From the NCBI GenBank assembly GCA_949152475.1, contig OX424555.1, positions 10,558,868 to 10,622,867 on the forward strand: a stretch of 64,000 bases of DNA, written 5' to 3'. Made by a program: the position numbers and the translations under genes. Shown here in pieces: positions 10,750 through 22,686 of the stretch. How positions within the stretch are numbered: the first letter of the stretch is position 1; each line of letters starts with the position of its first letter. The DNA is from Terebella lapidaria. Taxonomy: Eukaryota > Annelida > Polychaeta > Terebellida > Terebellidae. The notes beneath the pieces were generated by a model. It saw only the letters and a program-made list of their open reading frames with translations, did not search any database and had not been told where the DNA came from.

Positions 10750-13700
10750 GGGGAACGAACTTTTTAAAGCAGTAATGGACTCAGGAGCACAGGTTTCCCT
10801 GCTCTGAAAGGACATGATGCGACATGTACCTGCCGAACAGCGCACTCTACGCCCGACCATGGCGACCATTCGGGATGTCAACGGAGACTCCAGCCCGATC
10901 GACAGACTTCTAGACCTTACGATCAAGGTCGGAACGAAAAAAATGACAGTGACATTTTGTGTAGCGGCAATTCATGACGAAATGATTTTGGGCATGAATT
11001 TCTTCCGACAAACGAAAGCCATCGTTAATTACGGTGATGGAACTGTCGAAATTAACAAGGAAATCCTGTTTGCATACAAGGACTTCGAAGCTAATGTCGT
11101 ACGCATGGCTGTACGTCGAGCAGTTACGGTACCGCCACGCAGCGAGGCCATAGTCGAACTTGTGCCGACCTCAAAGGTCAGGGTGCGCCAACACCCTCGG
11201 CTCATTCAGCCCATGACAAACTTTCCGGAGGAAACGGACTTGATTATGGGTCGCACATTTACCTCATTGAACCGGAAGTGTGTTAAGGTGACTGTGGTGA
11301 ACCCCGCGGATACGGGCGTAACTCTGACTCGCTCAGATCCAGTAGCCATAGCGAGCCCCGTTGACAGTATTGTGGGCGCTCTGCCGCAGTCAGGAGAGGA
11401 ACCGGAAGTTCCCCACACGAACGTTAACCATTACGAAGACCTCCCGCCACACCTACGGGAGATGGTGGACCGTGCCGGACTAGCACCTGAACAGCAACGG
11501 TGCTGTGCCAATTTGGTATATCGGTACAGAGACACTTTCATGTGCCCCGACGGACAGCTCGGACGGACGCATGTAGTGCAGCATCGGATCGACACGGGTA
11601 CAAGTGCCCCAATTCGTCAGCGACAACGTCGCGTACCCCAAGCGCAACAACACATCATAGATGAGGAAGTTGATAAAATGTTGCGACTTGGATGCATCGA
11701 ACCTTCGGAATCACCATGGAGTTCACAAGTGGTGTTGGTACGAAAGAAAAACAGACAGGTACGATTCTGTGTGGACTATCGTCTGCTCAATGACGTAACA
11801 CAGAAAGATTCGTACCCTCTTCCGAACATTCAAGACACGCATGACGCACTCGCTGGAGCGAACTACTTCTCGGCCTTAGATCTCGCCTCGGGATACTGGC
11901 AGGTCGAAGTAGACCCGACGGACCGACCCAAGACGGCCTTCGCCACCCGGAAAGGCCTATACCAATTCAGGGTTATGCCGTTCGGACTGAGCAACGCGCC
12001 AGCGACTTTCGAACGTCTCATGGAGACCATCTTACGCGGATATCTGTGGACCAGATGTATGTGCTATCTGGATGACGTGATAGCATACGGACGCACTTTT
12101 GATCAGGCGCTTGCCAATCTGGAAGCGGTCCTCGATCGGATACGAACTGCCGGGTTACGCTTACAACCCAAAAAGTGCGAACTCTTTCAACGCGAAATCC
12201 TATATCTGGGATTTATCGTCAGTGGACAAGGAATCAGGGTGGACCCGAACAAGGTCAAGGCTGTTAGGGAATGGCCGACTCCCTGTGAGATTACGGACGT
12301 ACGAGCTTTCCTGGGGTTTGCCAATTACCACAGGAGGTTCATAAAAGACTATGCCAAAATTGCTGAACCTCTGGTGGCACTCACCCGGGGTGAATGTCGC
12401 TTCATGTGGGGATCGCCCCAACAGAACGCCTTTAGGAGGCTCCAGAACGCACTTATCAAGGCCCCCAAACTCGCCCATCCGTCACAAGATGCGGACGATT
12501 ATTTCATTCTTGATACAGACGCCAGCGGTTACGCCATCGGGGGCGCGCTTTCACAGCCTGTCAATGGAAAGGAAATCCCGATTGGCTTTGCAAGCAAGAC
12601 GCTGTCCCGCACGCAACGGAATTATTGTACGACCTATAGAGAACTGTTGGCTGTTGTTGAAATGATTCAGCATTACCGACATTATTTGTGGGGACGCAGA
12701 TTCCTGTTACGAACTGACCATAGCTCTCTGCGATGGTTAAAGAATTACAACGATGCGGACGGTATGTTGGCTCGCTGGTTAGCCAAACAATATGACTTTC
12801 GTATCGAACATCATCCTGGAAAGCTCCACGGAAATGCTGACGGACTTTCCCGTTGCCATAGTTGCAAACATTCGGACTGCCCTGGACGCTTAGTCGTTCC
12901 ACCCACGGACCTGGAAACGAGTTCTGGAGAACTTCCCGTCAGACGGATTTCGGTGGTTCCTGTCGGACCCGAGAAAGACCTCCTGGACAGTGATACTATG
13001 ACATCACCGGTCTTATCTCGGATGATCTCAATACGCCGAGCTGCACGTGTGTGAGCATTGGATGTAAAATTGAATGGACAAAAATGGCTGTCGGACTATT
13101 CAACAGCAGACATTGCTGCCGCTCAGCAAGTCGACCCGAGTGTCGGAGTCGTACGACAGTGGGTATTGAACGGAACGAAACCCACGTCAAAGGAAGTCGC
13201 CCGCTACGGTGAGGAAGTGAAAACTTTGGTTTCACGATGGACTTTGTTAGCGCTACAGGATGGAGTCCTCATACGAAATACCAAGCCGGACCCAGCTGGT
13301 CGGACTGTCGTTCAAACTGTGTTACCAGCGGCATTACGAACGGTGGTTCTACACCAACTCCACGACCTCAAGGTCGTAGGCCACCTCGGAATACAACGGA
13401 CTGTTGAGAGAGTGAAGCGCCGGTTTTACTGGCCAGGTCTCGCCTTGGATGTTGCCCGCTGGTGCGCCCGCTGCCCGCAGTGTGTGTCACAGAAAGGAAA
13501 ACCAGCGCCCAAGAAATGTCGCCGATGTTCTGGTGAATCGTTGGATCGTGTACCACAGGGTACCGAAAGCCATACACAGCGACCAAGGAATGGAATTTGA
13601 GTCGTCATTATTTCGAAGTGTTGTACGCCTTCTGGGCGCTAAGAAAATTCGGACCACGCCCTACTGCCCACAAAGTGACGGTCAAGTCGAACGATTCAAT

Positions 13701-14633
13701 CGGACTTTGTTGAATATGTTGAGTGCATTCGTCAGTGATCGTGGGAATGACTGGGATTTGCACTTACCATATGTACTCATGGCGTACCGCACCTCGGTGC
13801 ATTCTTCTACCGGGTGTACACGACACCTGATGGTATACGGACATGAATGCAATTTGCCTGTTGACTTGATGTTTCCTACGTATGACCCAGAACCGCTACT
13901 CCCATGCGGACCCGAATACGTCGAGTATCTCCGAACTGCTATCAGAGCTGCCCATGGGTTTGCGCAAGATCATCTGCGAAAAGCTGCAAACCGCCAGAAA
14001 ATGGGGTATGACGCACATGCGAAATCTCGCCCTCAGTTCCAGCCGGGAGAGTTGGTACGGTACTACTACCTGCCCCTCACTCAGAACAACAAATTCGCCC
14101 GACCCTGGACCGGACCCTGGAGAGTCCTGGAACGCGTTACTGAGGTAGACTATCGAATTGCTCTAGTCTCCAATCTACGAAATACTAGAGTCGTCCATCT
14201 GGACGTCATTAAACCGTACGAAGGCGACGCACAGTTGCTGAACCTTCAACCTCAAGTCGGATCGCCACCTGAGTCGTCAAGCAGCACAGACTCCAAGACC
14301 GAACCATCGAACGATCCCCTGGAGCTCCTCAAGGAATTCCTCTACCCTTGGGATGTCACAGTACAAGACAAATCGTCAGACACAGATCGGACTACCGAAA
14401 CTGATACTACGTCATCACCCGCCAGTCGGAGAAGTCCCACAATTGGACCGCGACGTCGACATCGAAAGCGAACATCAAGCAAGTCAAACTCCAGCGCTTC
14501 ACAGCGAGCGCCAAAACCCCGCGGACCCAAACCCGCGATTGCTACGGACTCATCAACAAGCGAGGCTACGCCCCAGCCTGCTCCGTACAATCGACCCAGA
14601 CGCACGATTCGCCGCCCAGCCCGGTTCAGATAA
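10750..14633 (+). pseudogene. pol region: protease, reverse transcriptase, RNase H, integrase
   Basis: The fossil pol region has the Ty3/gypsy domain order. A short aspartic-protease trace (MDSGAQVSLL) stands near 10775. The RT lies at about 11650-12240 with FCVDYRLLND, LDLASGYWQVEV, MPFGLSNAPATFERLM and the catalytic YLDDV. RNase H follows at about 12490-12860 (LDTDASGYAIGGALS, RTDHSSLRW, GKLHGNADGLSR). Integrase occupies about 13340-14300, with an H-H-C-C zinc module (HQLHDLKVVGHLG, CARCPQC), a core trace (HSDQGMEFES, PYCPQSDGQVERFNRTL) and a GPWRV-type C-terminal module. A basic Ser/Thr-rich tail ends near 14633. The region has several breaks and is treated as a fossil. Confidence 0.88.
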
Positions 14634-16378
14634 CCACGGCTGTGCCAAGGGACTGATCTCTATGATGATGAATAAATGCCTGTCTATTGGACTATGATGT
14701 CATATCACCCCAAAATATATTTATAATATAATAATATTATGTACGTATTCATTTCAAATAACCATTTTTATGTACAGATGTCAGTGAGGCAATTTTCATA
14801 TATAATATTGATATGACGTTATAATATTGATGCTGGTTACGATGCTATAATGTGGTATATGTTATGCATTGCATATAACTTCGTACTTCTCCGTACCATC
14901 TTGCGCCTGTTGCGCACTACCTAAATATTGCATGACTAACAATTCCACCCATGTGTCAGCCGTCATGTCCTGCCGTGAGTAAGATCACTTTGTCGCGGAC
15001 GAGGTGAGAGGATAGCCGTCTCCCGAGCAAGCGTCTGATAAGAGCCTCTGCTCCCCCTATGCACAATTCAGGGGAATGCCCTCAGAAGCAGGATTCAGCT
15101 ATGAACAAACCTCTGCATTCCAATGCGCGATCTGTCATCACATTCATTGAAAATTATGCAACGGGCCACGGCAGGGCCGCCCAGATCACCCCATCACCCC
15201 CATGATAATATCAGCAGTTCCATTATCTACGGCACTAGATGAGAATGAACGGACTGAGCAAACTTCTGTGAGCTTGGTATTTATACCTCAGAATATGTAC
15301 GGACAGTGATCATCTGTTATAAAGTTAAAGTTATCAGATTTGATATAGCGCTCTTTTCAGCCGAACTAAATCCGCTTTCAAAGGCGCTTTACACTTTAAC
15401 CCCAGTCTGAGTGATTGTACTTGGAGCTGCCACACTCAAAGCGCTCTATACAACACCCATTATCAACCGGTACCCATTTAATCCTGGGTGAAGATAGACA
15501 CATTAGTGGTAAATGCCTTGCCTAAGGACACTAGTGAAATGGCACAGCAGTCCAGCTCGAGACTCGAACCCATGATCTTTGGATTACGAGTCCGACGCCT
15601 TATCCACTGCGCCACTCACTCCACTTTTGACCAACAATAGACCAAGTTGGTCAAAAGGTTATTGTGTGCTAATTGCGCAGATAAGGAACGGGCTAATTGT
15701 AAGAGTTCACACGGAAAAGCATGAAGCACAAGTAAAGACTGAAGCTGCCCGCGGCACCCCCATAAACTTTCCCAGCTAATACAATAGAGAGTGGAAGCTC
15801 GTAAAAGGTGCAGTAATTTTGACTGTATGCTAGAAGGACAGTGAAATGATTGGATTGCGTTATCCAGAAGTTTGTGTCGGACTATGGGAAAATAGAGCAG
15901 CTGTGTGCTAACCTACTGCCCCGCTTGACTGGTGTGATGAACCAGAGCTTTGATGTACACGCGTTGCCTAGGTGATGGACCGCCCCCTCTTCGCACGACT
16001 GAGAGCCAAGATGGATCAATCGAACGTAAAAACGTATACAGACAATAGACTGAGCGCACCCCCCGATTGTGGAAAACCGCAAAAGACACTGTCAGCACTT
16101 CGTGTGTGTACGGATGCCAGATAAGTGGAAAGTTTTGGAAGTAGGTCATTCTGGTTGTGGACATTGAAGGGAGAGCATCTAGTGGATACAGTAAAGAGTT
16201 TAAACACTGTTCTAAAGACAAAATTACCAAACTATATTGTACGAACTTTGTACGGGAAGTAAACGGACTTTTGGGATAGTATTTCACGTACTTTGTGAAT
16301 AATCCTGTACGCACTTGTATCGGAATTAAACAGTCGGACTGGTGAGTGTGAGCTCGCGCAAGTGAGTGAATTCGAACT
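14634..16378 (+). other. Spacer between pol and the extra coding region
   Basis: Non-coding apart from the SINE. AATAAA-like text stands near 14670 (gatgaataaatg), and an AT-rich run spans 14710-14830. A GTGAGTAAG donor-like sequence occurs near 14975. Closer to 16300 the TCGGAC motif reappears, so this stretch probably belongs to the element as the leader of the downstream coding region. Confidence 0.4.
15316..15622 (-). mobile_element. tRNA-derived SINE with an L2-like tail
   Basis: Read on the minus strand, the element begins near 15620 with a tRNA-like head. The A-box-like TGGCGCAGTGGA is complementary to 15603-15614, an anticodon-like CGT follows, and the B box GGTTCGAGTC is complementary to 15561-15570. 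About 160 bases of body follow. The other end holds ATAGCGCT and AAGGCGC motifs plus a short AACTTTA-rich tail near 15318-15335. The tail motifs resemble the 3' end of the LINE at 960-1040, which suggests the SINE uses that LINE's machinery. It is inserted in the non-coding spacer of the LTR element. No target duplication was clear. Confidence 0.65.
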
Positions 16379-19125
16379 ATGTCTTCCTCCGACAAGGAGG
16401 GAGATAAGCCTCCGGACAAGAAGACGGCATCTGATGCCGATAACAACGAACTTCCACTTGCCGTGAGAATAGTGGAGGCTGGGGATGAGCCGGAACATCC
16501 CATCGTACTTGACGAACTGGCGACAGCCGCCAGAGCATCGGGAACAAATTCCCCTACTTCGGACTTAATCACGGTGTCGGATTCGGAGCCAGTTTCCGGA
16601 CCTGAAACGGACATACGTAAGAAAGTGATAGCGAAACTCGCTCAACGTGGAGAGCGTCATACGCCGACTCCATCATCGGACTCAATGTCGCACCTGATCT
16701 CCAGCGACTGGAAGAAGGTGGAAAAATCGTCGAGCAAGCCATGGCTGCCAGAAACGCAGCTAAAGCCACGGCTAGTGCTACCTCGGACTCTGGACCCAAA
16801 CCACTCACAGCTACGCCACCTGTGTCTGTCACACGGCCAACCGCCGTGTCAGCTACCTCGCCCTCCCCGGCCAAACCGGCCGCGTCGGTAAAACCACTAG
16901 CATTACTGCTGCACGCGTCTTCCTCGCGAGGTTCGTCGGCGTACACGGACCTTTTCCGAACCAAAGGAAATCACGAATACCGTGACTTGCGACAGCGGAC
17001 GTACCGACGTCAAGTTGACGAGTTAATGGAACTCGTACCCCGTCCCCCCACACCACACGGGACGAACCCGATCGACTGGGACGCTGTCCCACTCTACGAA
17101 CGGAATCGCCAGGCCGGGTACGGACACGTACACGATTTCTCCGCACCGTCAACATTAACGGAGGGCCAGTACCTGACTCTCATGCCGTTGCGTCTCGGAA
17201 CAGGAGGATTCGACTGCCCCTTCTGCACAAACGAGGAGGAGTCGGAGCACGAACGGACCTGGCCCACGGTGCCTCGCCGGGCCCCACTTCGGACTCCACA
17301 GGAATTGGATGCCCACGAACTGGCATATCACATGCCATTCGTCCGGTTCTTTGTGTGCCCCGCACGGGACGGGTACATGACCCTGACGCTTTCGGACATG
17401 ATTCGGCATATTTCCACGCCTACGATGAACCACGTGGATCGGTTCCCGATCTTTCAACAGGGAGCACTGATGGCCACGGAAAACATGGTGACGCGATTCG
17501 CAAAACGATGCGGGGTGGACATGCAGTCCAACCCGAACTACCGTCCGCCCCGCGTACCAGCGTACGTACCAATCTACAGACGGACACCGGAGTCCGTACT
17601 GACTTTCGGGATCTGGGCAATGGCACCAGCACTGATGTCCCAGTATCCGCCGAACGTGGTACCGGAGGTCCAACTCGTATTGGACCGGATTGAATTCGCC
17701 CAACTAAAGACCCGGGCCGACGAAGAGAAAATTGAACGGATGGTACGTGACATTCAATTAATCAACCGTCACGTCCGCTACCGAAAGCCGGGAGCTTTCT
17801 ATTTCGACCGCCCTGTCATCTACCGGACCTCGGCCATGAAAGCCGCCGAACCGTGAACTTCGGCTTCGCCAGCCACCGGAGTTTCCACTCCCGCACGGAG
17901 TTCGCCCTCGGGGGCGATACCAAAAAGTCGGACTGTCGAGAGGCCCACAGCGCCTAATGTCACGGACTACAGAGTTCGGGAGGGGCTTGTGCCACCCCCG
18001 GACGAATATCCGCCCCTGCCGAGTCGACCCACGGTCAAGACAGACGCGGCTGAATCTTCGGACTCAGCTAAGATTTCGGACCCAGCCGAACCCATGGAAA
18101 CGGCTAAAATTACGGACTCTGTGGATAGAGAGCCTTCCCCAAGGACGGCTTCTCAAGCCCCAATCACGGACACTGAGTCGCCAATGGAGTGCGACCAGCC
18201 GCCACCACTTCGGACGATCGAGGACGAACCAGAGCCTCGACAACGTCGGACACCCGACAGCAGGCCGGGCTCCCCCATGGAGCCGTTCCGCGGCCTAATA
18301 AACTTCGGACCGCCTCCTCCGTACCTGGACTATGAGGAGGAGTTGTTGCCACCAGCGACTACACTGGTCACTCGGGCCAACGACCCGGACAGGCCCCGCC
18401 TACGCATGGAAGTCCTGGAGGACCAAGAGCCGTTACCTCGCGATTTAGAAGTCAACTTCGGACTTCACGGATTTGGTGAGTTCGGTGCGGACTACCAGCT
18501 ACTTCGTCAACACGGGCAGCGATTGCTCGAACGAACGCTGCCGGGGTTGCAGACCCTACCTGGGATTATTCCGGACGGACTTGGCCCGCACCAGGCCTAT
18601 TGGATGGAGCGGATTACTCAAGCCGCGATGGACGCAGACCCGCTACTTCTGGCGGAGGATGCCGAGCGCCATCTTCCGTCTCTAGCGTTGGCCAGTGCCG
18701 ATGACCTCGCACTACAGCACCTCCGTGCCATACGTCGTGGGTACGTGTTGGCCATAGACGCGCATATCCGCCAGGCGGAATACAACGCCATGTCTATTGG
18801 CTTCGGAATGGGATCACTTCATGAGCGACAGATCCCGACAGCCCCGCACCCTCTCCTGGAGGAGAACCGTCGTCTCCGGGAGGAACTCCGTACTGCGGAG
18901 CAAAATAATTCGGACTTACGGGAAGAGGTACAGGAGCTCAGAGCCCGCCTCTCTACGACTTCGTCTTTGTCACCGGAACCTCAAGAGATCCCCGACGAAC
19001 TTTGGACGACGATTGTGTCGGTCCTGCCGCACTTGCCAGCCGAGGAACAACGGCGGCTGATGCAACAGGCATCGCCAGCCGCCCGGCCACCAGCGTCGCG
19101 CAGACGCGACCGCCCCACGGACTGA
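16379..19125 (+). pseudogene. Extra 3' coding region of the 12.7-kb element, no known family
   Basis: After integrase, where an env gene could stand, lies about 2.7 kb of largely open sequence with the same composition as gag-pol. I see no signal peptide and no membrane segments, so it does not look like an envelope. The first half is Ser/Thr/Pro-rich and then has two zinc-finger-like units (CPFC ... HELAYH and FFVCPARDGYMTLTL ... RHISTPTMNH). The second half is acidic and Pro-rich, with a PPPPYLDYEE segment (a PPxY-type motif), and ends in a coiled-coil-like segment (LLEENRRLREELRTAEQ). The region is broken. I recognise no homologue, and a nucleic-acid-binding or assembly role is only inference. 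Confidence 0.6.
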
Positions 19126-19622
19126 GGTGTAGGAAACCGTACCCCAGGTCACCGCACCTGGATAGCTGTGGCCTGTATTGTCGTACTCTGTCATATGATG
19201 TTCATATGTATATTTCGTACTAATTTAATCCTAGTCATTTTCAGGTGGTCCGAACTTTAAAACATTCCGTTCTATTAGGGAACGTAGAGGACTAGTTTAC
19301 AATTCAATAATATAATATGTATATATATTTGTGATTCTTTTAAACTGTGATTTATGTGTTGATTTATGTGTTTCATCTTCCCCTGTCGTTGTTTTAAATG
19401 TATTTGTTCATGTGTTCATATCATTTAGTGACTGATGACTGACTGACCGATGACTTTATTTTGACAGTTAGAAATTTTTATTGTACTCATTGCTTTTACC
19501 ATTGTCTCGCGCGGTGAATGTGTTCTCCCTTTAGGACTTCTAGCTTATCATGTTTAGATTTTTGGACAGTTAGGTTTCGGGGAGGGTAAATTCCCAGGGG
19601 GTAATTTGACGAAGGGGTGTTT

Positions 19623-20232
19623 TGTAGAATATTTATGACTGTTATGGCCCGAAACCCGTCCCTGACACATTCTCTCACTCGACATACACGGCACAGATTC
19701 ATCACATGACTTTATACTTACTTACCTTACGTCACCGGGCACGCACCGTCCTCGCACCGCACCTACATGTAAACAACACCGCTCACGCTATCACTTCCAA
19801 CATTCCCTCCAATCACCACATTTCCAGACACATGACTCCGCCCACACAGACATGACATCACTTTCCCGCCATTTACATGAACACCTGCCACATTACGCGG
19901 GAAAACTCACACACATCATAGACTTAGCCCCGCGCTTTCCCACACTTGATTCTAGGCTTTTGTATTGAGAAGTTGGATTGAGAGGTACTACGCCAAATAT
20001 TGTCATTAGAAGTTATCAAATTCATATCGGACTATTTAATACCTCGGACTATTGTGGGGATTACGATTGTGTGAGTGACCGTGATCGTACATCGGACTAA
20101 ATCATCCAATAAACTCGGATATTGTTGAAATCTACGTCGGACTTCTTGTTGGTGTGTCAACGCACAACATACATCGAACTATTCGATCAGTGGGCGTAAT
20201 AGCCGCCCGAAGAACTCCGCTATTCCGTCACA
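19623..20232 (+). repeat. 3' LTR of the 12.7-kb Ty3/gypsy element
   Basis: 610 bp, nearly identical to the 5' LTR. The extra length is a 16-bp segment near 19675 absent from the 5' copy. A purine-rich stretch (gacgaaggggtgttt) stands just upstream as the likely polypurine tract. Confidence 0.93.
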
Positions 20233-20236
20233 CTAG

Positions 20237-21985
20237 GTGATTAAGTTCAAGGTATAAGTATAATTTTTGTGTGTGCATTTAAATGATTCTTCAAATTGCT
20301 TGGAATCGAATGTATATTCAGAACTCATGAACAATATGCACGATGATATAAAGGTGTATAAACTTCATGACATTTTCCCATCACACCGGACCTTGGCAGA
20401 AGAATGCCTCACGAGTGAGTGTCGGTTGGCGTGGGTACAAAACCATTCATTCTGTTTACTTTGTGGAGGCCGACGCATTAGCTATGATGTGTGCCTAATG
20501 CCAAAGGTTGTGTTTCGGCACACCATATTGATGCAAATGGAACATGACGGGCAGATCACAAATCGAGAATAGAACGCAATAATGCTCTACATATTACCCA
20601 CGGGAAAATGGGGGGAAAATATATATGTTATATATTATGTATGAAATTCATGTTTAAAAAAGACATCAGATATGCCACCAGATACCACCATGTATATTTC
20701 CGAAAAATTCTTGGGGGATGCCCCAGAACCCCCCGGTGTGACTTCGCCCTTTCTAGCTCGTACTTTGATAAAATTAGCTCAAAGCTAAGATAGGTTACCG
20801 GACAATTTTGGTCACCACAAGTGAGAAGTGAGATACGACATTGATATTTACCAATCAAGGTCATGTTTGTGAACTTCAATGTCACTATTAGGTGTGTTGG
20901 ATATAATTGTGTATACTAGTACAGATATTATACAAATATAATATCTATCTGCAACTATTTTGTCCGTAAAGTCGATTTACTCATTTCATTTTTACTCGTT
21001 TCAATTTACTCATTTCAGGCTAGGCGTGACCTTGAGATTTAGCCTCCAAGGTCATATATTTACAAAATTGTATATTTGGATATCAATGACAGCTTGCTCG
21101 TCAAGTCCAATGTGTGAAAGAGCAAGCAAAACAACATACATACCATCTTACTAGACAAGAAGACAGACGAGGAGATAGGGTGGTCTGCCAATATTGAGCC
21201 CATCTGGCAGAAAGTGAGGTTCTGGACATTGATGTAAAATGTGCATGGACCAATAACCATGAAAACGAAAAAACATATAGATACACCGGTGTATACAAGG
21301 TATGAATCACAATTGTTTAGATAAAATAAACACATACATGTCTTTTCAAAATTAAGTACGACTGTGATTTAATCATGATGTGTGTGTGCTTCGAAAATAT
21401 CATACCGGACTAATATTCGAATGTACATTTTCATTTTTGAAGGCACAAAGAAAATATGCACAAATTTTCTCAGGAAACTCTCTAGTAATTTGCACTTGCA
21501 CGGTTGGGAGTATTGACAGTGATTCCGGGTAAGTCATATCCACATCAACAAACACATTTTTACGTTCCTCCTTAAGCCCTGAGCACTCGCGGTCACTAGT
21601 ATATCAGGTAAAGTTCAAGGTAAACAAGATATTATCTACTGTATGACTTGTTATGTTCATACTCACAATACATACTTGAGCCCTATCTTCAGGAGCTTCT
21701 TCCCCAAAACCAGTCCACCTGTATTGGTGGAGACAAGTGTTCAAACTAGGCAATTCACGCCAGACAACCGATATGTACTGAATTTCTTCTCCGTACCGCC
21801 GTCAATAATTTTATTACAAATTTTATAAAACCATTACAATTCCATACACTTTAGCATGCATTTAGCTAGTTTGTTATTGTACTTTTTGAGGCCAGAAATG
21901 TAATATTCATGGCTTTTAGCTTGGTTGTATCTGGTCACATCCTTGGACATATACAACAGTTTTATGCAGTGTAAAATTACCAATA
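20237..21985. other. No gene seen
   Basis: AT-rich sequence with several short random open frames. One of 101 codons at 20267-20572 has four Cys near its middle (CLLCGG) but no family I know. AGGTCA-like motifs occur near 20860 and 21050. I see no supported feature. Confidence 0.4.
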
Positions 21986-21990
21986 ACTTA

Positions 21991-22681
21991 GTAAAGTTCG
22001 GCGACCCCACGATCAAGAGGTATACCCCTTTACTGGAGTGTCAGCGAATGTCTTATAAACCTGCCAGCACGTTCACGCTATAACCGTGGTGTCACTACTA
22101 TGTAGCCACCACGTCATAACGCTACAGTGCTTTCCCCTTTCGGAGAGACCTCGTCTCCGGGGTCAGCTGTATATCCCACTGTTGAGCCACATCACCGGGT
22201 CAAGTTAGATAGATAGATTATACTGACGTAACCCTGTAAGGGAACTTGCCTTACCACCATCCGACCAACTTTGGTCCGCGATATATTGGTGGCGCGTCGC
22301 CGCAGTGCAGCGCCTGGCATATTTTTGGTTCCCGTGTATGTATGAAGTGTATGGACGGGATTTTCTGGTGTACTGCATTGATGGGTATTTGTTAATCACC
22401 CATATGGGTGTCCCAGACAAGTGCTATACCTGTCTGCGGTCAGGGACCAGGAACCCGATATTTAAATGTGATGTGAGTCAATAGCGGGAGCCGACCCAGG
22501 ACCGACGCCGAGACAAACCACTGTGGTTCGAAAGGTCAGGCCCCAATGTAAAGTTCGGCGACCCACGATAAAGAAGTTTACCCCATTACTGCAGTGTCAG
22601 CGAATGTCTTATGAACCTGCCAGCACGTTCACGCTATAACCGTGGTGTCACTACTATGTAGCCACCACGTCATAACGCTAC
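21991..22681. mobile_element. TRIM-like element: 135-bp direct terminal repeats around a 0.4-kb core
   Basis: Direct repeats 21991-22125 and 22548-22681 match almost throughout (GTAAAGTTCGGCGACC ... CATAACGCTAC). The 5-bp word ACTTA stands immediately outside both (21986-21990 and 22682-22686). This fits a very small LTR element of the TRIM type. The core of about 422 bp has no coding capacity. A purine-rich run (cgaaaggtcaggcccc) precedes the second repeat, but I see no convincing tRNA primer site. It is a fossil remnant and non-autonomous. An (ATTC)n microsatellite follows directly. Confidence 0.6.
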
Positions 22682-22686
22682 ACTTA

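Larger units (their letters stand above)
7511..20232 (+). mobile_element. Ty3/gypsy (Metaviridae) LTR retrotransposon, 12.7 kb, young but broken
   Basis: A fossil of the Ty3/gypsy family with both LTRs (7511-8104 and 19623-20232). The LTRs begin TGTAG and end CACA, and CTAG flanks both ends (7507-7510, 20233-20236). Parts in order: 5' LTR, tRNA-primed binding site, gag region, protease-RT-RNase H-integrase region, a 1.7-kb spacer holding a SINE, an extra coding region, a purine-rich tract and the 3' LTR. The LTRs differ by about four substitutions and one 16-bp indel, roughly 0.7 percent. At commonly assumed invertebrate rates this suggests an insertion about one to a few million years ago. 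The coding regions are broken, with roughly half a dozen breaks. At 12.7 kb it is long for the family because of the extra 3' region. Confidence 0.93.

Noticed and set aside
15561-15614. tRNA gene on the minus strand
   Set aside because: A- and B-box-like motifs are present, but the sequence continues into a SINE body with an L2-like tail and lacks a convincing closed acceptor stem. It is better called a SINE head.
16379-19125. Envelope gene of the first LTR element
   Set aside because: No signal peptide, membrane span, furin-like site or fusion-peptide-like stretch is visible, so an envelope call is not supported.
20267-20572. 101-codon plus-strand frame with CLLCGG
   Set aside because: No known domain, no support from neighbours, and AT-rich surroundings. 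It is probably a chance frame.
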